Virus record (IMG/VR): IMGVR_UViG_3300044961_000149
Coordinates: 1-21,150 of that record
Length of the DNA stretch: 21,150 nt
Origin: a virus
Reading direction: 5' to 3' (one strand)
Position numbers and translations under genes: made by a program. The notes beneath the pieces are model-generated. The model searched no databases and was not told the origin of the DNA. It was given only the letters and a program-made list of their open reading frames with translations. Positions 6,709 to 14,467 of this stretch are shown in pieces (position 1 is the stretch's first letter; each line of letters begins with the position of its first letter).

Positions 6709-7037
6709 TCATATTTTTTCTACTATTTTAGTGAGTTTTTCCATCAAATCCCCCTCATCGTCATTGTCATAAATCCTATCCCAAAATCCAACACCGTGAT
6801 GATTTCTTTTGATCCGAAAATCATGTTCCAAGTCATTCATAGGTCTAAGTTTTGCAGATATAGCTCAAGGAGTCCTTCTTTTTCTACATCTGCCACAAAA
6901 CTTCCTAAATAGGCTTTTGCCTTCTTTATAGTTTCTGGCCTTAAATCATATATAGAGTAGTTATCATATATATTACCGCCTTTATCATCCGTAGTATACC
7001 ACAAGGCTGTGCCTATATATCTACTGCTATTTCTTAT
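6709..7037 (-). pseudogene. Small phage gene split by a -1 frameshift (GFWDR-type protein)
   Basis: The gap upstream of gp21 holds two overlapping minus frames that together look like one protein. The first (7037-6837, about 66 codons) reads YIGTALWYTTDDKGGNIYDN and SIYDLRPETIKKAKAYLGSF. It ends at TGA 6837-6839. The second (open from 6864, ATG at 6840, stop at 6709-6711) reads DLEHDFRIKRNHHGVGFWDR, then a Leu/Lys helix. Phages widely carry a small protein with .TALW.STDD......Y.I.Di.PE....a followed by HDFWLTRNGHGAGFWDR (recollection, no known function), and the two frames match its two halves in order. The shift must lie in 6837-6864. The first half has no ATG, GTG or TTG; its only candidate start is ATA at 7037-7035, overlapping the preceding TAA. 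Decay, a sequencing error or programmed shifting are all possible. Confidence 0.65.
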
Positions 7038-7438
7038 CTCAAAAAAGTATTTTTAGTTAAAGCCCTCTTGACTTCTTCTTTTATTATCCTTCTTATGAGT
7101 TTTCTTGCTTCTATTTTTAGGAACGGTTTTTTCATAATTCTTGATTCCAATGTGTTTATTTTACCTAAGTTTATCCAATTTCCGTCCCAAGGAACTCCAT
7201 TTAAGTAAGTTTTACCCTGTTTTACGCTCACATTAACCCCCGGAAGTCTATTTAACCTTTCGTAGGTTGTGATGGATGCCCACCCAGCGTCAGAAACCCA
7301 CAAGTCGCCATCTTCTATGCGGGCAATATCGTTACCATTTAAAGTGTAATAAATACCATCTGTGCTGCTGTTTCCGACCCTCTTAGGTTTTCCTTGGAGA
7401 AATGATGCTACAACGGAATCTGTTACTTTTCTTGGCAT
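7034..7438 (-). CDS. Small phage protein of unknown function
   Basis: This protein has 134 residues. Residues 1-92 look like a compact beta-rich domain (STDGIYYTLNGNDIARIEDG, WVSDAGWASITTYERLN, YLNGVPWDGNWI), a layout I recall in other phage proteins without known function. Residues 107-127 form a basic amphipathic helix (FLKIEARKLIRRIIKEEVKR) that resembles helices in two other small proteins of the cluster. An AGGA site lies just ahead of the ATG, and the gene starts 10 bases after the previous stop. It is part of the run of small genes between portal and protease. Confidence 0.75.
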   Translation of the reverse strand: MPRKVTDSVVASFLQGKPKRVGNSSTDGIYYTLNGNDIARIEDGDLWVSDAGWASITTYERLNRLPGVNVSVKQGKTYLNGVPWDGNWINLGKINTLESRIMKKPFLKIEARKLIRRIIKEEVKRALTKNTFLR

Positions 7439-7448
7439 ATTTTTCCTG

Positions 7449-7943
7449 TTAACTTCCCATATCTACAATCTTAGCAGACATGCGGTTTAATCTTTCTTTT
7501 ATTTTTACAAATGATTCTATTGTTTTTTTCCAAAACACGCTTTGGTCGCTACCAATTTCAGACTTTAACCTTGAGGCATGTGTTATCATCTGCTCAACTT
7601 CTCTTAGCTTCTTGTTTATTTCAAGGACGTGATTGTTGATTTTTTGTCTATGAGTCTGCGTGTCATCAGCAACATAGTCACGGTATCTTGCTTCTTTTAA
7701 AGACTCTAACCTATGATTTATTCTATAATAAATATCTTCTATTTTTTTGTAAAACCTATCAGTTTCTTCCACTGGTTCGCTGTACGCATCATCATCATGT
7801 TCCTCTTCTTTTTTGGCGAAAGCATACGGAGTCTGGAACTGCCCTTGCCCGCCGTCCAAGTTTGAAGTAGTGTTTTTTTCTTCTATTGAGAACTGATAAT
7901 TGCAGTCTAAATTTTCAAGTATGTATTTCAGGCTACTGTTCAT
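7449..7943 (-). CDS. Conserved-looking coiled-coil protein between portal and protease
   Basis: This 164-residue protein has a short helical start (MNSSLKYILENLDC), then a Gly/Gln-rich linker with GGQGQFQTPYAFAKKEEE (32-49), an acidic stretch, and a long helical region from about 60 to 160 with probable coiled coils (INKKLREVEQMITHASRLK). The linker and the helices resemble a conserved protein of marine T4-like phages found in the same place, from memory. The ATG overlaps the stop of the 278-residue gene as ATGA and has GAGGAA 8 bases ahead. In T4 this interval holds the core proteins gp67 and gp68. A core role here is possible but rests on position only. Confidence 0.78.
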   Translation of the reverse strand: MNSSLKYILENLDCNYQFSIEEKNTTSNLDGGQGQFQTPYAFAKKEEEHDDDAYSEPVEETDRFYKKIEDIYYRINHRLESLKEARYRDYVADDTQTHRQKINNHVLEINKKLREVEQMITHASRLKSEIGSDQSVFWKKTIESFVKIKERLNRMSAKIVDMGS

Positions 7944-8776
7944 GATTGCAGTTCCTCTATAAGTTCAAAATACTTCAACAAAGAAGACAAGTGTTCGTCT
8001 TTAACCTGCTTTGCAGATATTATATTTTGAGTAAGTTTAAGAGTTTCCATCAATTTTATCTTTGTTATTGGGTCATTAACAAAATCTGCAAGACTCTGTA
8101 ATTTACTATTTACATACCCGACTTCTTTCATAACGTAGTTCTTAAACTCTGGTGTAGAAGTATCTTCGTTTATGTACCGGCTTAATAAAGTTTTCTGCCT
8201 GTCAGATAGAGTTCTGTATTTTTCGTTGAACTTCTGTACAACAATCTTGAACCCAAGAGTTCTCGTGTCTTTGTCTTGGTCTCTCCAATCTCTCTCAACC
8301 TGTTCTTCTAATACCTCTTCTCTCTTTTGGCCAGTAATGGTCTCAAGAACCGTCTTCTTTGCCGTTAAATACTCATCGGGGTTCATTGATGGGCTGTGTT
8401 CAAACAACTTAAAAATAGATGCACATAGTTTGTAGTTCGCCGTTCTTGTCTCGAAGAAAGTCTTTATATCGTACTTCTTACGAATGTCTTTCACAAGGTC
8501 GTACTTCTCAGCCTCAAGTTTTAAATGGTTTAAGGATTTTCTGGACTCAAGGGTTAGAGACAATAGTTCAGCGCCATCGTTTTTAGTTTCTTTGCTCAGT
8601 GATTGATATAGCATTAACTCCTTCAAAATCTCCGATTTAGGATTGAAGTGCTTCTTTATTAAAGACAGGGCCACTTGCTTTTGATTGTCGTTAAGAACTT
8701 CATACATAACAGTCTTCGACAGTATCTCGAATAGCAATCCCGTATTTCTCAATTTATTATGACGTAATTTCTTCAT
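7940..8776 (-). CDS. Conserved-looking helical protein downstream of portal
   Basis: The product has 278 residues and appears all-helical. It starts MKKLRHNKLRNTGLLFEILS, a beginning I recall from a conserved uncharacterised protein encoded beside gp20 in T4-like phages of marine bacteria. Typical segments are FNPKSEILKELMLYQSLSKE (45-64) and LLSRYINEDTSTPEFKNYV. No catalytic motif, signal peptide or membrane segment is visible. It begins about 50 bases after the portal stop, which is the largest real spacer in this part of the operon, and ends in a 4-base overlap with the next gene. Head assembly is the likely setting by context; the function is unknown. Confidence 0.8.
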   Translation of the reverse strand: MKKLRHNKLRNTGLLFEILSKTVMYEVLNDNQKQVALSLIKKHFNPKSEILKELMLYQSLSKETKNDGAELLSLTLESRKSLNHLKLEAEKYDLVKDIRKKYDIKTFFETRTANYKLCASIFKLFEHSPSMNPDEYLTAKKTVLETITGQKREEVLEEQVERDWRDQDKDTRTLGFKIVVQKFNEKYRTLSDRQKTLLSRYINEDTSTPEFKNYVMKEVGYVNSKLQSLADFVNDPITKIKLMETLKLTQNIISAKQVKDEHLSSLLKYFELIEELQS

Positions 8777-8828
8777 GTATTGTTTTCCACGAAATGGTTA
8801 GTTGCCGTTACACTATTATAAATATATG

Positions 8829-11783
8829 TTAATTAGGAAAATCATCGAGGATATTATCTTCATTCAGCATATTGACCGAGTCAATATTCTTATCTATTTC
8901 TAAAAGGGACTTTTTATTATCTTTATTGTATCTTTTTTCCAACCTTTTTATTAATTTTTCGTAAGATTCTTTGGCAACACTCGGCATTTCTATCTTATCG
9001 TTTTCCCTCCTACCTACGGGGTCTCTTCCAAAATCCTGATCTCTTTTAGTTTCAAAGTTTCCCTTATACTGTGGCGGCTTTCCTTCATTTTCCTCTCTGC
9101 CGTCCGGGGTATATAATTTCTCAATGTCTTCCTGTGATACGGGAAACATCCTACTACTTACTTGTAGGGATGCAATATCCCAAGGAGTTCCAAAAGATTT
9201 CCCAGATACCTGTGGATCATTGCCCTCTTCTGTGATTTGCTTTAGTCTAAAGGTCAGTTTTGCATCTTCTATCCTTCTGTCTATATCTGCTTTCCACTCG
9301 TCTTCGCTCATACCGAATATATTCTCATATATGTATTTTTGAGAAAACACGTTATCTTCTTTAATAGACTTTGCCAAGTCAACCTTTGCTGTCATAACGT
9401 CTGTTTTTTGACGCTCGAACACAAGACTTGGATTAGTCAAGTATATTTCAAATCCAAGCAAATCATCCTCTCTAAACCCTTGAGTATACAAGTGAATTAT
9501 TGCTATTTTATATAATTCTGAAACGAATATCTTCTGTACCCTTTCTACCGTCCTTGCGAACCTTACATCAAGAGATGCCAACCCAGCCTTTGAACTTCCT
9601 CCACTATCTTCTCCGTATCCGAGAAATTCTTTTGGTATCTTTAGTGCAGCCATCATTTTTTTTCTGACGTACTCCACGTCGTCCATAGCGTTCTGGTTTT
9701 GTAGGCCGGGCAACGTCTCTACCGAGTTTCCGCTCTGTCCGCCCCTTACTGGAAGGAACCAATCTTCTATCGCATTCTCAAGGTTATACCTTAAATTGTA
9801 CTCGCCTGTTTGAGGGTCTATGTATGGAGTTTTCTTCATCTCAGACACAATCTGCTCTACGTGAGCATCTACCTCTTCTGGTGCGATGTTTCCTATATCA
9901 ATTTTTACTATACGCCTCTCCGGCGCACGCATTATTCTGTGAAGAAGCACAGCATCTTCAAGTAAGGAAAGCATCTTGTATGACTTTTTAGCAGGCTCTA
10001 TGAAGGAGTTGTGAACTATTATTCCATTTGCAATGAAATTTGAATTGTCTGATTCAACTTGAATATCAAAAGTTTCTTGTGATTCTAATTGTTTTATACT
10101 CTTAACTGGTTTTAAGATTATATTATCAGAAGTAACTCTACTGTATTTTTTTTCTTGTCTTATTTTACTGCCCTCTAAATATATATAAAAATAGTAGCAA
10201 TCAGATTCTGGCAAAAATTTTTCTCTACTTTTTCGTGATAATCGGTGTCTATGTTTTATATTGGATGTTTTAATGTTTATAGTTGATGCTAATATCTTTA
10301 AATCTTGACATAATTCTCTATTAACCAATTCTATTTTATATCTCTTTACCCCATATTTATCTACATTAGTAGAGCCGTCTGCATCTATAAATCCCCTTAT
10401 AAAAGATTCTTTTAATTCTGGTGAAAGTTCAAATACCCAACTTGGAACCCGTTTTGTTTTAGCACCTCCTTTAAGTTCCATGTTGCTTAAAACAGTTGTT
10501 AACATCTTACTTGACACAATACAAGCATTTGGAAGTCCGTTATGTTTTGACTTGCTAAAATATGCAGTTTTACCACTAAACTTTTCAATTAAATTTTTAT
10601 AATAGTTGTTAATTTCTGGATAAACGCCACATGCAAAAGCAACTCTGTCCATAGTTAACCGACCGCCTCCAAGCAAAAACCCAAACAATCTAACAAATTC
10701 AGTATTTACAATATCTGGAACATTATCTATGTTATTTTTACATTCATTTTTATTGACACCATCCACTAAATTTTTATCAATAAAAACATCTCTGGATAAT
10801 GTATTTTTATTAGAATTTAAAACTAATAAATCCCCAACAACTATTTTATTTGCTGGCTTATATTTTAAACTTTCCGATCCCTTGTCAAAACACAGTATTG
10901 GATGTTCTTGTGAACATTTAATTGAATTATTCTGTGTGCATATTTCTATTAAATTCTTTACTCCACTACTAACTTTATTTACAACATAACTTAATTCTAA
11001 TTTATCTGTATTAATGTTATAAGTCCAAACTTTGTCTCCAACTACCACGTTATCAATTGTTTTTACTCCAAATTCCATATCAATATATGAATCTTTGGGC
11101 AGGCAGCGACCGTATGGCAAGTAGTTTGTATCGGTTAGCAACCTAAAATGGGCTATTTCAAATGCCTCAAATTTTTCTTGTGTAGTCCAATAACCTCCAT
11201 CACCGTCATATACAAATTGAACTATATCAGGGTTTTCTTTGTCAAGCCCTTCCTCCCTCCTGATTAGGCTAGGGTGTATAGGCATTACATTAGTTATGCC
11301 AAACTCTTCGTCAATTTGAAGATATAAAAAGTGGTCTCCATATTTACACATTGTCCTTATCCAAGACCACAAGTTAAACTCAATGTTCAGCACATCATAA
11401 AATAAATTATGTAATATCTTCTTTATCTTCTCGTTATCTGTCCTTATTTTTAACAACTGACCGTCTACATCTACTGTAGTGCTTTCTTCTGCTATTAAAT
11501 CAAGGGCAGAGGATATAATAGCATCGCTATCCATAAGTTCATAATCAATGTAAAACATCTTTCTAAGCGACTCTATTTCTTCGTTGGAGGTACTTCCACC
11601 GAATCCGGGGCCATAGCCGCCCATTCTCCCGCTGCGCCATTTAGACCTGTTTGAGTATTTTGTCGGCGATCCGACTGATTGACTCTTGCTAACATCGTAC
11701 GCTTTAAGCCTCCCTCCGGGAAGATGCTTGATAAGCACGTTCTTGGTGAACATGGTTTTTAACCTGTCTCTTATAGTAGCCAT
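8829..11783 (-). CDS. 20: Portal vertex protein gp20, intein-containing precursor
   Basis: The frame encodes 984 residues. The exteins (1-226 and 593-984, 618 residues spliced) match T4-type gp20, somewhat longer than T4's 524. The N-extein has LRKMFYIDYELMDSDAIISS and IRTMCKYGDHFLYLQIDEEF. The C-extein has SFIEPAKKSYKMLSLLEDAV, ERRIVKIDIGNI, KIPKEFLGYGEDSGGSSKAG and LASLDVRFARTVERVQ, all hallmarks of the family. gp20 forms the dodecameric ring at one head vertex that starts head assembly, docks the terminase and joins the tail. The join TNYLPYGR/SFIEPAKKS restores the usual sequence once the 366-residue intein is removed. The ATG has AGGAGA 7 bases ahead and lies inside the end of gp17 (13-base overlap). 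The extra C-terminal tail is Lys/Asp/Glu-rich. Confidence 0.95.
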   Translation of the reverse strand: MATIRDRLKTMFTKNVLIKHLPGGRLKAYDVSKSQSVGSPTKYSNRSKWRSGRMGGYGPGFGGSTSNEEIESLRKMFYIDYELMDSDAIISSALDLIAEESTTVDVDGQLLKIRTDNEKIKKILHNLFYDVLNIEFNLWSWIRTMCKYGDHFLYLQIDEEFGITNVMPIHPSLIRREEGLDKENPDIVQFVYDGDGGYWTTQEKFEAFEIAHFRLLTDTNYLPYGRCLPKDSYIDMEFGVKTIDNVVVGDKVWTYNINTDKLELSYVVNKVSSGVKNLIEICTQNNSIKCSQEHPILCFDKGSESLKYKPANKIVVGDLLVLNSNKNTLSRDVFIDKNLVDGVNKNECKNNIDNVPDIVNTEFVRLFGFLLGGGRLTMDRVAFACGVYPEINNYYKNLIEKFSGKTAYFSKSKHNGLPNACIVSSKMLTTVLSNMELKGGAKTKRVPSWVFELSPELKESFIRGFIDADGSTNVDKYGVKRYKIELVNRELCQDLKILASTINIKTSNIKHRHRLSRKSREKFLPESDCYYFYIYLEGSKIRQEKKYSRVTSDNIILKPVKSIKQLESQETFDIQVESDNSNFIANGIIVHNSFIEPAKKSYKMLSLLEDAVLLHRIMRAPERRIVKIDIGNIAPEEVDAHVEQIVSEMKKTPYIDPQTGEYNLRYNLENAIEDWFLPVRGGQSGNSVETLPGLQNQNAMDDVEYVRKKMMAALKIPKEFLGYGEDSGGSSKAGLASLDVRFARTVERVQKIFVSELYKIAIIHLYTQGFREDDLLGFEIYLTNPSLVFERQKTDVMTAKVDLAKSIKEDNVFSQKYIYENIFGMSEDEWKADIDRRIEDAKLTFRLKQITEEGNDPQVSGKSFGTPWDIASLQVSSRMFPVSQEDIEKLYTPDGREENEGKPPQYKGNFETKRDQDFGRDPVGRRENDKIEMPSVAKESYEKLIKRLEKRYNKDNKKSLLEIDKNIDSVNMLNEDNILDDFPN
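10008..11105 (-). mobile_element. Intein in gp20 with LAGLIDADG endonuclease (first acid lost)
   Basis: The intein has 366 residues, from Cys227 to Asn592, with Ser593 as +1. Block A is CLPKDSYIDMEFGVKTIDNV, followed by VGDKVWTYN. Block B reads KCSQEHPIL (Ser in the place of the usual Thr, His kept). Block F and the end read TFDIQVESDNSNFIANGIIV then HN, with the standard His-Asn. LAGLIDADG motif 1 is LFGFLLGGG, where the catalytic acid position is Gly373 (GGC, one transition from GAC). Motif 2 is IRGFIDADG with Asp469 intact. Splicing should be normal; cleavage of DNA is doubtful. Confidence 0.93.
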
Positions 11784-14467
11784 TTAAGATTCTCCTTTTG
11801 TCCTCTCACATCCATTTGCCATTTGTCTGCTCCAATAGGTTGTGGTTTGTAAACTGATTTGTGTGTATTTCTTATTGCATTTTTAATAAGTTCTATGCCC
11901 ATTTGCCTCATTCTTAGGGCAGTGTCTCTTATGTACATTCCCATAGCCCAGCACATAACCAAGTCGTCGGTTTTTCCTCTCTGTGCCTGCGGTTTTCCAT
12001 CATGCCATACGAAAACTCGCAACTCGTTCATAAATCTCTTTGAGTATATTATAGGGGTTCTTTCCCGAAAATACATCTCTAATTTTGATACAAAAACTGG
12101 CCTCAACCTTGTAGTTGTGGTTAATCCGGGTATCATATCCTCTTTGTTCTTTAGATCATAGTTCTTTCTTAAATGTATATTTTCATCAAGATAAGGGTCA
12201 TTTTTGTAAGAATAGTACAGGTTTTTATACCCTAAATCTAAGGCTACTTGAACTGTGCTCCAACCAACGTTTTTGTTGTCTATAACAAGCAAAGCATTAC
12301 CATACTCAGTAGCAACCGCAACCCCCATTCTTCCAAAAGACTGCGTATCAATCTTACCTCTATACTCTGCTACTTGCTCACAAGTTTCTACATCTATAAC
12401 CTGCATACCTGAGTTATCTTCTCCATCTCCACGAGCGGGGTCAAGTACAACAATGTAGTCTTTTATAGGGTCTGGGTACTTCCAAATCCAAAGGTCTCCT
12501 TCTACCCCTCTTTTTTCTAAAGGTTCTATGGTCTTTGCGTCATACTCTGCAAGTATGTCCGCTTCTATTACAGTGTGACCAGAGGTTAAAAAATCGCAAT
12601 CACAATTATGAACAACACCATGTTCTGTTATATAAGTGTGATCCTCATATACTTCTAAATTATATACCTTGACATCTTCTACAACACCTTCACTAATAAT
12701 TAGTCTGTTTTTAACATCACAAGAATATGAATTTTTAAAACTATAGGGAATATTTTTATTCCTTTTATAAGATAAATAGTAAGATTCTCTTATATTTACT
12801 ATCCTGCCTTCTATTGTTTCAACACCTGCTGTCTTTACCCTTCTTATTGATGTGTTTTTTATATTCAATAAATCTGAAATTGACTTTAAATCGTACAATA
12901 GTTCTAAGGACACTGTTGTTGATGTTTTTTTATACTTCTCTAACAGACACCCATCCCCTTGCAAATACCCTTCTAATATCCCTTTAAAAAAATTATAATT
13001 TCCATAAATATATGTGTTTTTAGATAATTTCTTTGTTGAGGATGAAGTACCTTCTACAAAAAAGTCAATAAAACCTGATATTATTGTGCTTGATATAGAT
13101 ATTTGTCCTGTGTTTTTTCCCGTAACCCTATCGTTAATCGGCGATTGTCCAAATAGTTTATTTAGTTTTTCAAACAGGTCTAATTTCCACTTGTTTAGTT
13201 CATGTTCTGCATTGCAACTAATTATCAATCTTGTTCGTGTTTTAGAACCTTTTGCCAAATATAGCCCAATCAAATGACCGGATTCCCAATCTATTGGGAT
13301 GTATCTAAAATATTCTTTTTTATGCCTTCTGTCATTTATGTAAAATCTATTAGCATCTTCTGTTAGTTTTTTCTTAAAGAATACAGGACTTAACACATCG
13401 TATAAATCCAAAATACTCGTAGAACTTTTAATTTCAAAATCAGGCAAATTACACAACACATGTTCATTATTAAAATCTCCAACATTTACCCACCCATTAT
13501 CAGTTAAAAACGGGTGATTTTTAGTAACAAAGGATTTTTTTAACCTGTTATTTGAACTATATAATTCTACACAATTATTAGATATATGACTCATAACCCT
13601 TACCACAGGTCTTAGTCTGCCTTTGTGAGTAAACACTAATTCGCCTATTCTTATGTCCTTTATACACTTATATCCAGTCTCAGTCAGCACTCTGGTATCT
13701 CCATCAAAACATTCCTGAGCTGCTTGTCTCTTTCCTAACAAATGGTCATAACCGTCTCTCCACTTCTGATCTCGTTCTGGGTGCAAATACCAAGGTAGTT
13801 TTATTGGATTAAATGCTTCTATACCATCAGCAACACCTTCTTCTGCTTTTACCCAAAGGTCGTGGAACGTGTTTCCTGTTCCGTTCGGTGTTGATAGTAT
13901 TATACATTTACCGCCTGTTGCTAATGTCATCTGCGCTGATGTCCATATAGCTTCAGAAGACTCTACGAACGCGAACTCATCACAAATTAACAGTGACAAG
14001 GACGCTGAACGTGCAGCATCAGGTGAACTTGATACTGCTTTGATTGAACTTCCGTTGCTGAACACAAGACTTAACTTGTTTTTGTTTACTATTGACAAGC
14101 CTCCTTGCTTTAGAAAGTTTGGAAGCAGCTCGAACATCAACTGAACCTTTTCTACAAGGCTCTTGGCTACTTCTTGTGTGGTTGCTATTACCAATATTTT
14201 ATAGTCGTCATTGAACATCATCTCATGTAGGGCATACCCTGCTGTTAATGTGCTTATGCCCATCTGTCGAGACTTTAAAATTATGTTATACCTGTTCCGT
14301 TGAAGTTGGTATAAAGTTTCCTCTTGGAAAGGATACAAGTCAAATAATATCTTTCCTTTCTTAGGGTGCGAAATCTTTGCGTATTTCTTAAAGAAATAAA
14401 CTGGATCGGTACCGCACTTTAAGAACTCGTCTTTTACTATCTGTCTTAAATTATCTGGGGCTTCTAT
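11771..14467 (-). CDS. 17: Terminase large subunit gp17, intein-containing precursor; no ATG start
   Basis: gp17 is the ATPase-nuclease motor that packages DNA through the portal. Numbered from an ATA at 14467-14465, the precursor has 898 residues (529 after splicing). Residues 2-43 (EAPDNLRQIVKDEFLKCGTD, then PVYFFKKYAKISHPKKG) continue into LYPFQEETLY as in gp17 homologues, so this region belongs to the gene. The Walker A variant SRQMGIST is at 66-73, Walker B LLICDEF at 159-165, and the coupling motif STPNG follows. Nuclease acids appear as VLDPARG (Asp676), VIDNKN (Asp730, where T4 has Glu) and GKTDDLV. An in-frame TGA sits directly upstream and no ATG, GTG or CTG exists before it. The first common start is a TTG at 14338-14336, which would remove 43 conserved residues and has a poor ribosome site. 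AGAGGA lies 7 bases before the ATA. Confidence 0.93.
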   Translation of the reverse strand: MEAPDNLRQIVKDEFLKCGTDPVYFFKKYAKISHPKKGKILFDLYPFQEETLYQLQRNRYNIILKSRQMGISTLTAGYALHEMMFNDDYKILVIATTQEVAKSLVEKVQLMFELLPNFLKQGGLSIVNKNKLSLVFSNGSSIKAVSSSPDAARSASLSLLICDEFAFVESSEAIWTSAQMTLATGGKCIILSTPNGTGNTFHDLWVKAEEGVADGIEAFNPIKLPWYLHPERDQKWRDGYDHLLGKRQAAQECFDGDTRVLTETGYKCIKDIRIGELVFTHKGRLRPVVRVMSHISNNCVELYSSNNRLKKSFVTKNHPFLTDNGWVNVGDFNNEHVLCNLPDFEIKSSTSILDLYDVLSPVFFKKKLTEDANRFYINDRRHKKEYFRYIPIDWESGHLIGLYLAKGSKTRTRLIISCNAEHELNKWKLDLFEKLNKLFGQSPINDRVTGKNTGQISISSTIISGFIDFFVEGTSSSTKKLSKNTYIYGNYNFFKGILEGYLQGDGCLLEKYKKTSTTVSLELLYDLKSISDLLNIKNTSIRRVKTAGVETIEGRIVNIRESYYLSYKRNKNIPYSFKNSYSCDVKNRLIISEGVVEDVKVYNLEVYEDHTYITEHGVVHNCDCDFLTSGHTVIEADILAEYDAKTIEPLEKRGVEGDLWIWKYPDPIKDYIVVLDPARGDGEDNSGMQVIDVETCEQVAEYRGKIDTQSFGRMGVAVATEYGNALLVIDNKNVGWSTVQVALDLGYKNLYYSYKNDPYLDENIHLRKNYDLKNKEDMIPGLTTTTRLRPVFVSKLEMYFRERTPIIYSKRFMNELRVFVWHDGKPQAQRGKTDDLVMCWAMGMYIRDTALRMRQMGIELIKNAIRNTHKSVYKPQPIGADKWQMDVRGQKENLKWLL
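12605..13711 (-). mobile_element. Intein in gp17 with LAGLIDADG endonuclease (first acid lost)
   Basis: The intein has 369 residues, beginning at Cys (13711-13709) after AAQE and ending at Asn (12605-12607) before CDCDF. Block A is CFDGDTRVLTETGYKCIKDI. Block B has VTKNHPFLTDNGW (TxxH). Block F and the end read VYNLEVYEDHTYITEHGVVH then N, with Cys as +1. LAGLIDADG motif 1 is LIGLYLAKG, where the usual Glu/Asp is Lys (AAA, one transition from GAA). Motif 2 is LEGYLQGDG with the Asp kept. Removing the intein joins AAQE to CDCDFLTSG, the normal gp17 sequence that follows the ATPase domain. Splicing looks intact, while DNA cleavage is doubtful. Confidence 0.94.

Noticed and set aside
8817-8824. 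Second TATAAATA on the plus strand, in the gap after gp20
   Set aside because: Same reason: it faces against the gp20 gene. The minus strand of this gap has no match to the late motif.
14336-14338. TTG as the true start of gp17
   Set aside because: Forty-three upstream in-frame codons are conserved-looking gp17 sequence, the leucine is the L of FDLYPFQ, and the nearest GGA is too far upstream.
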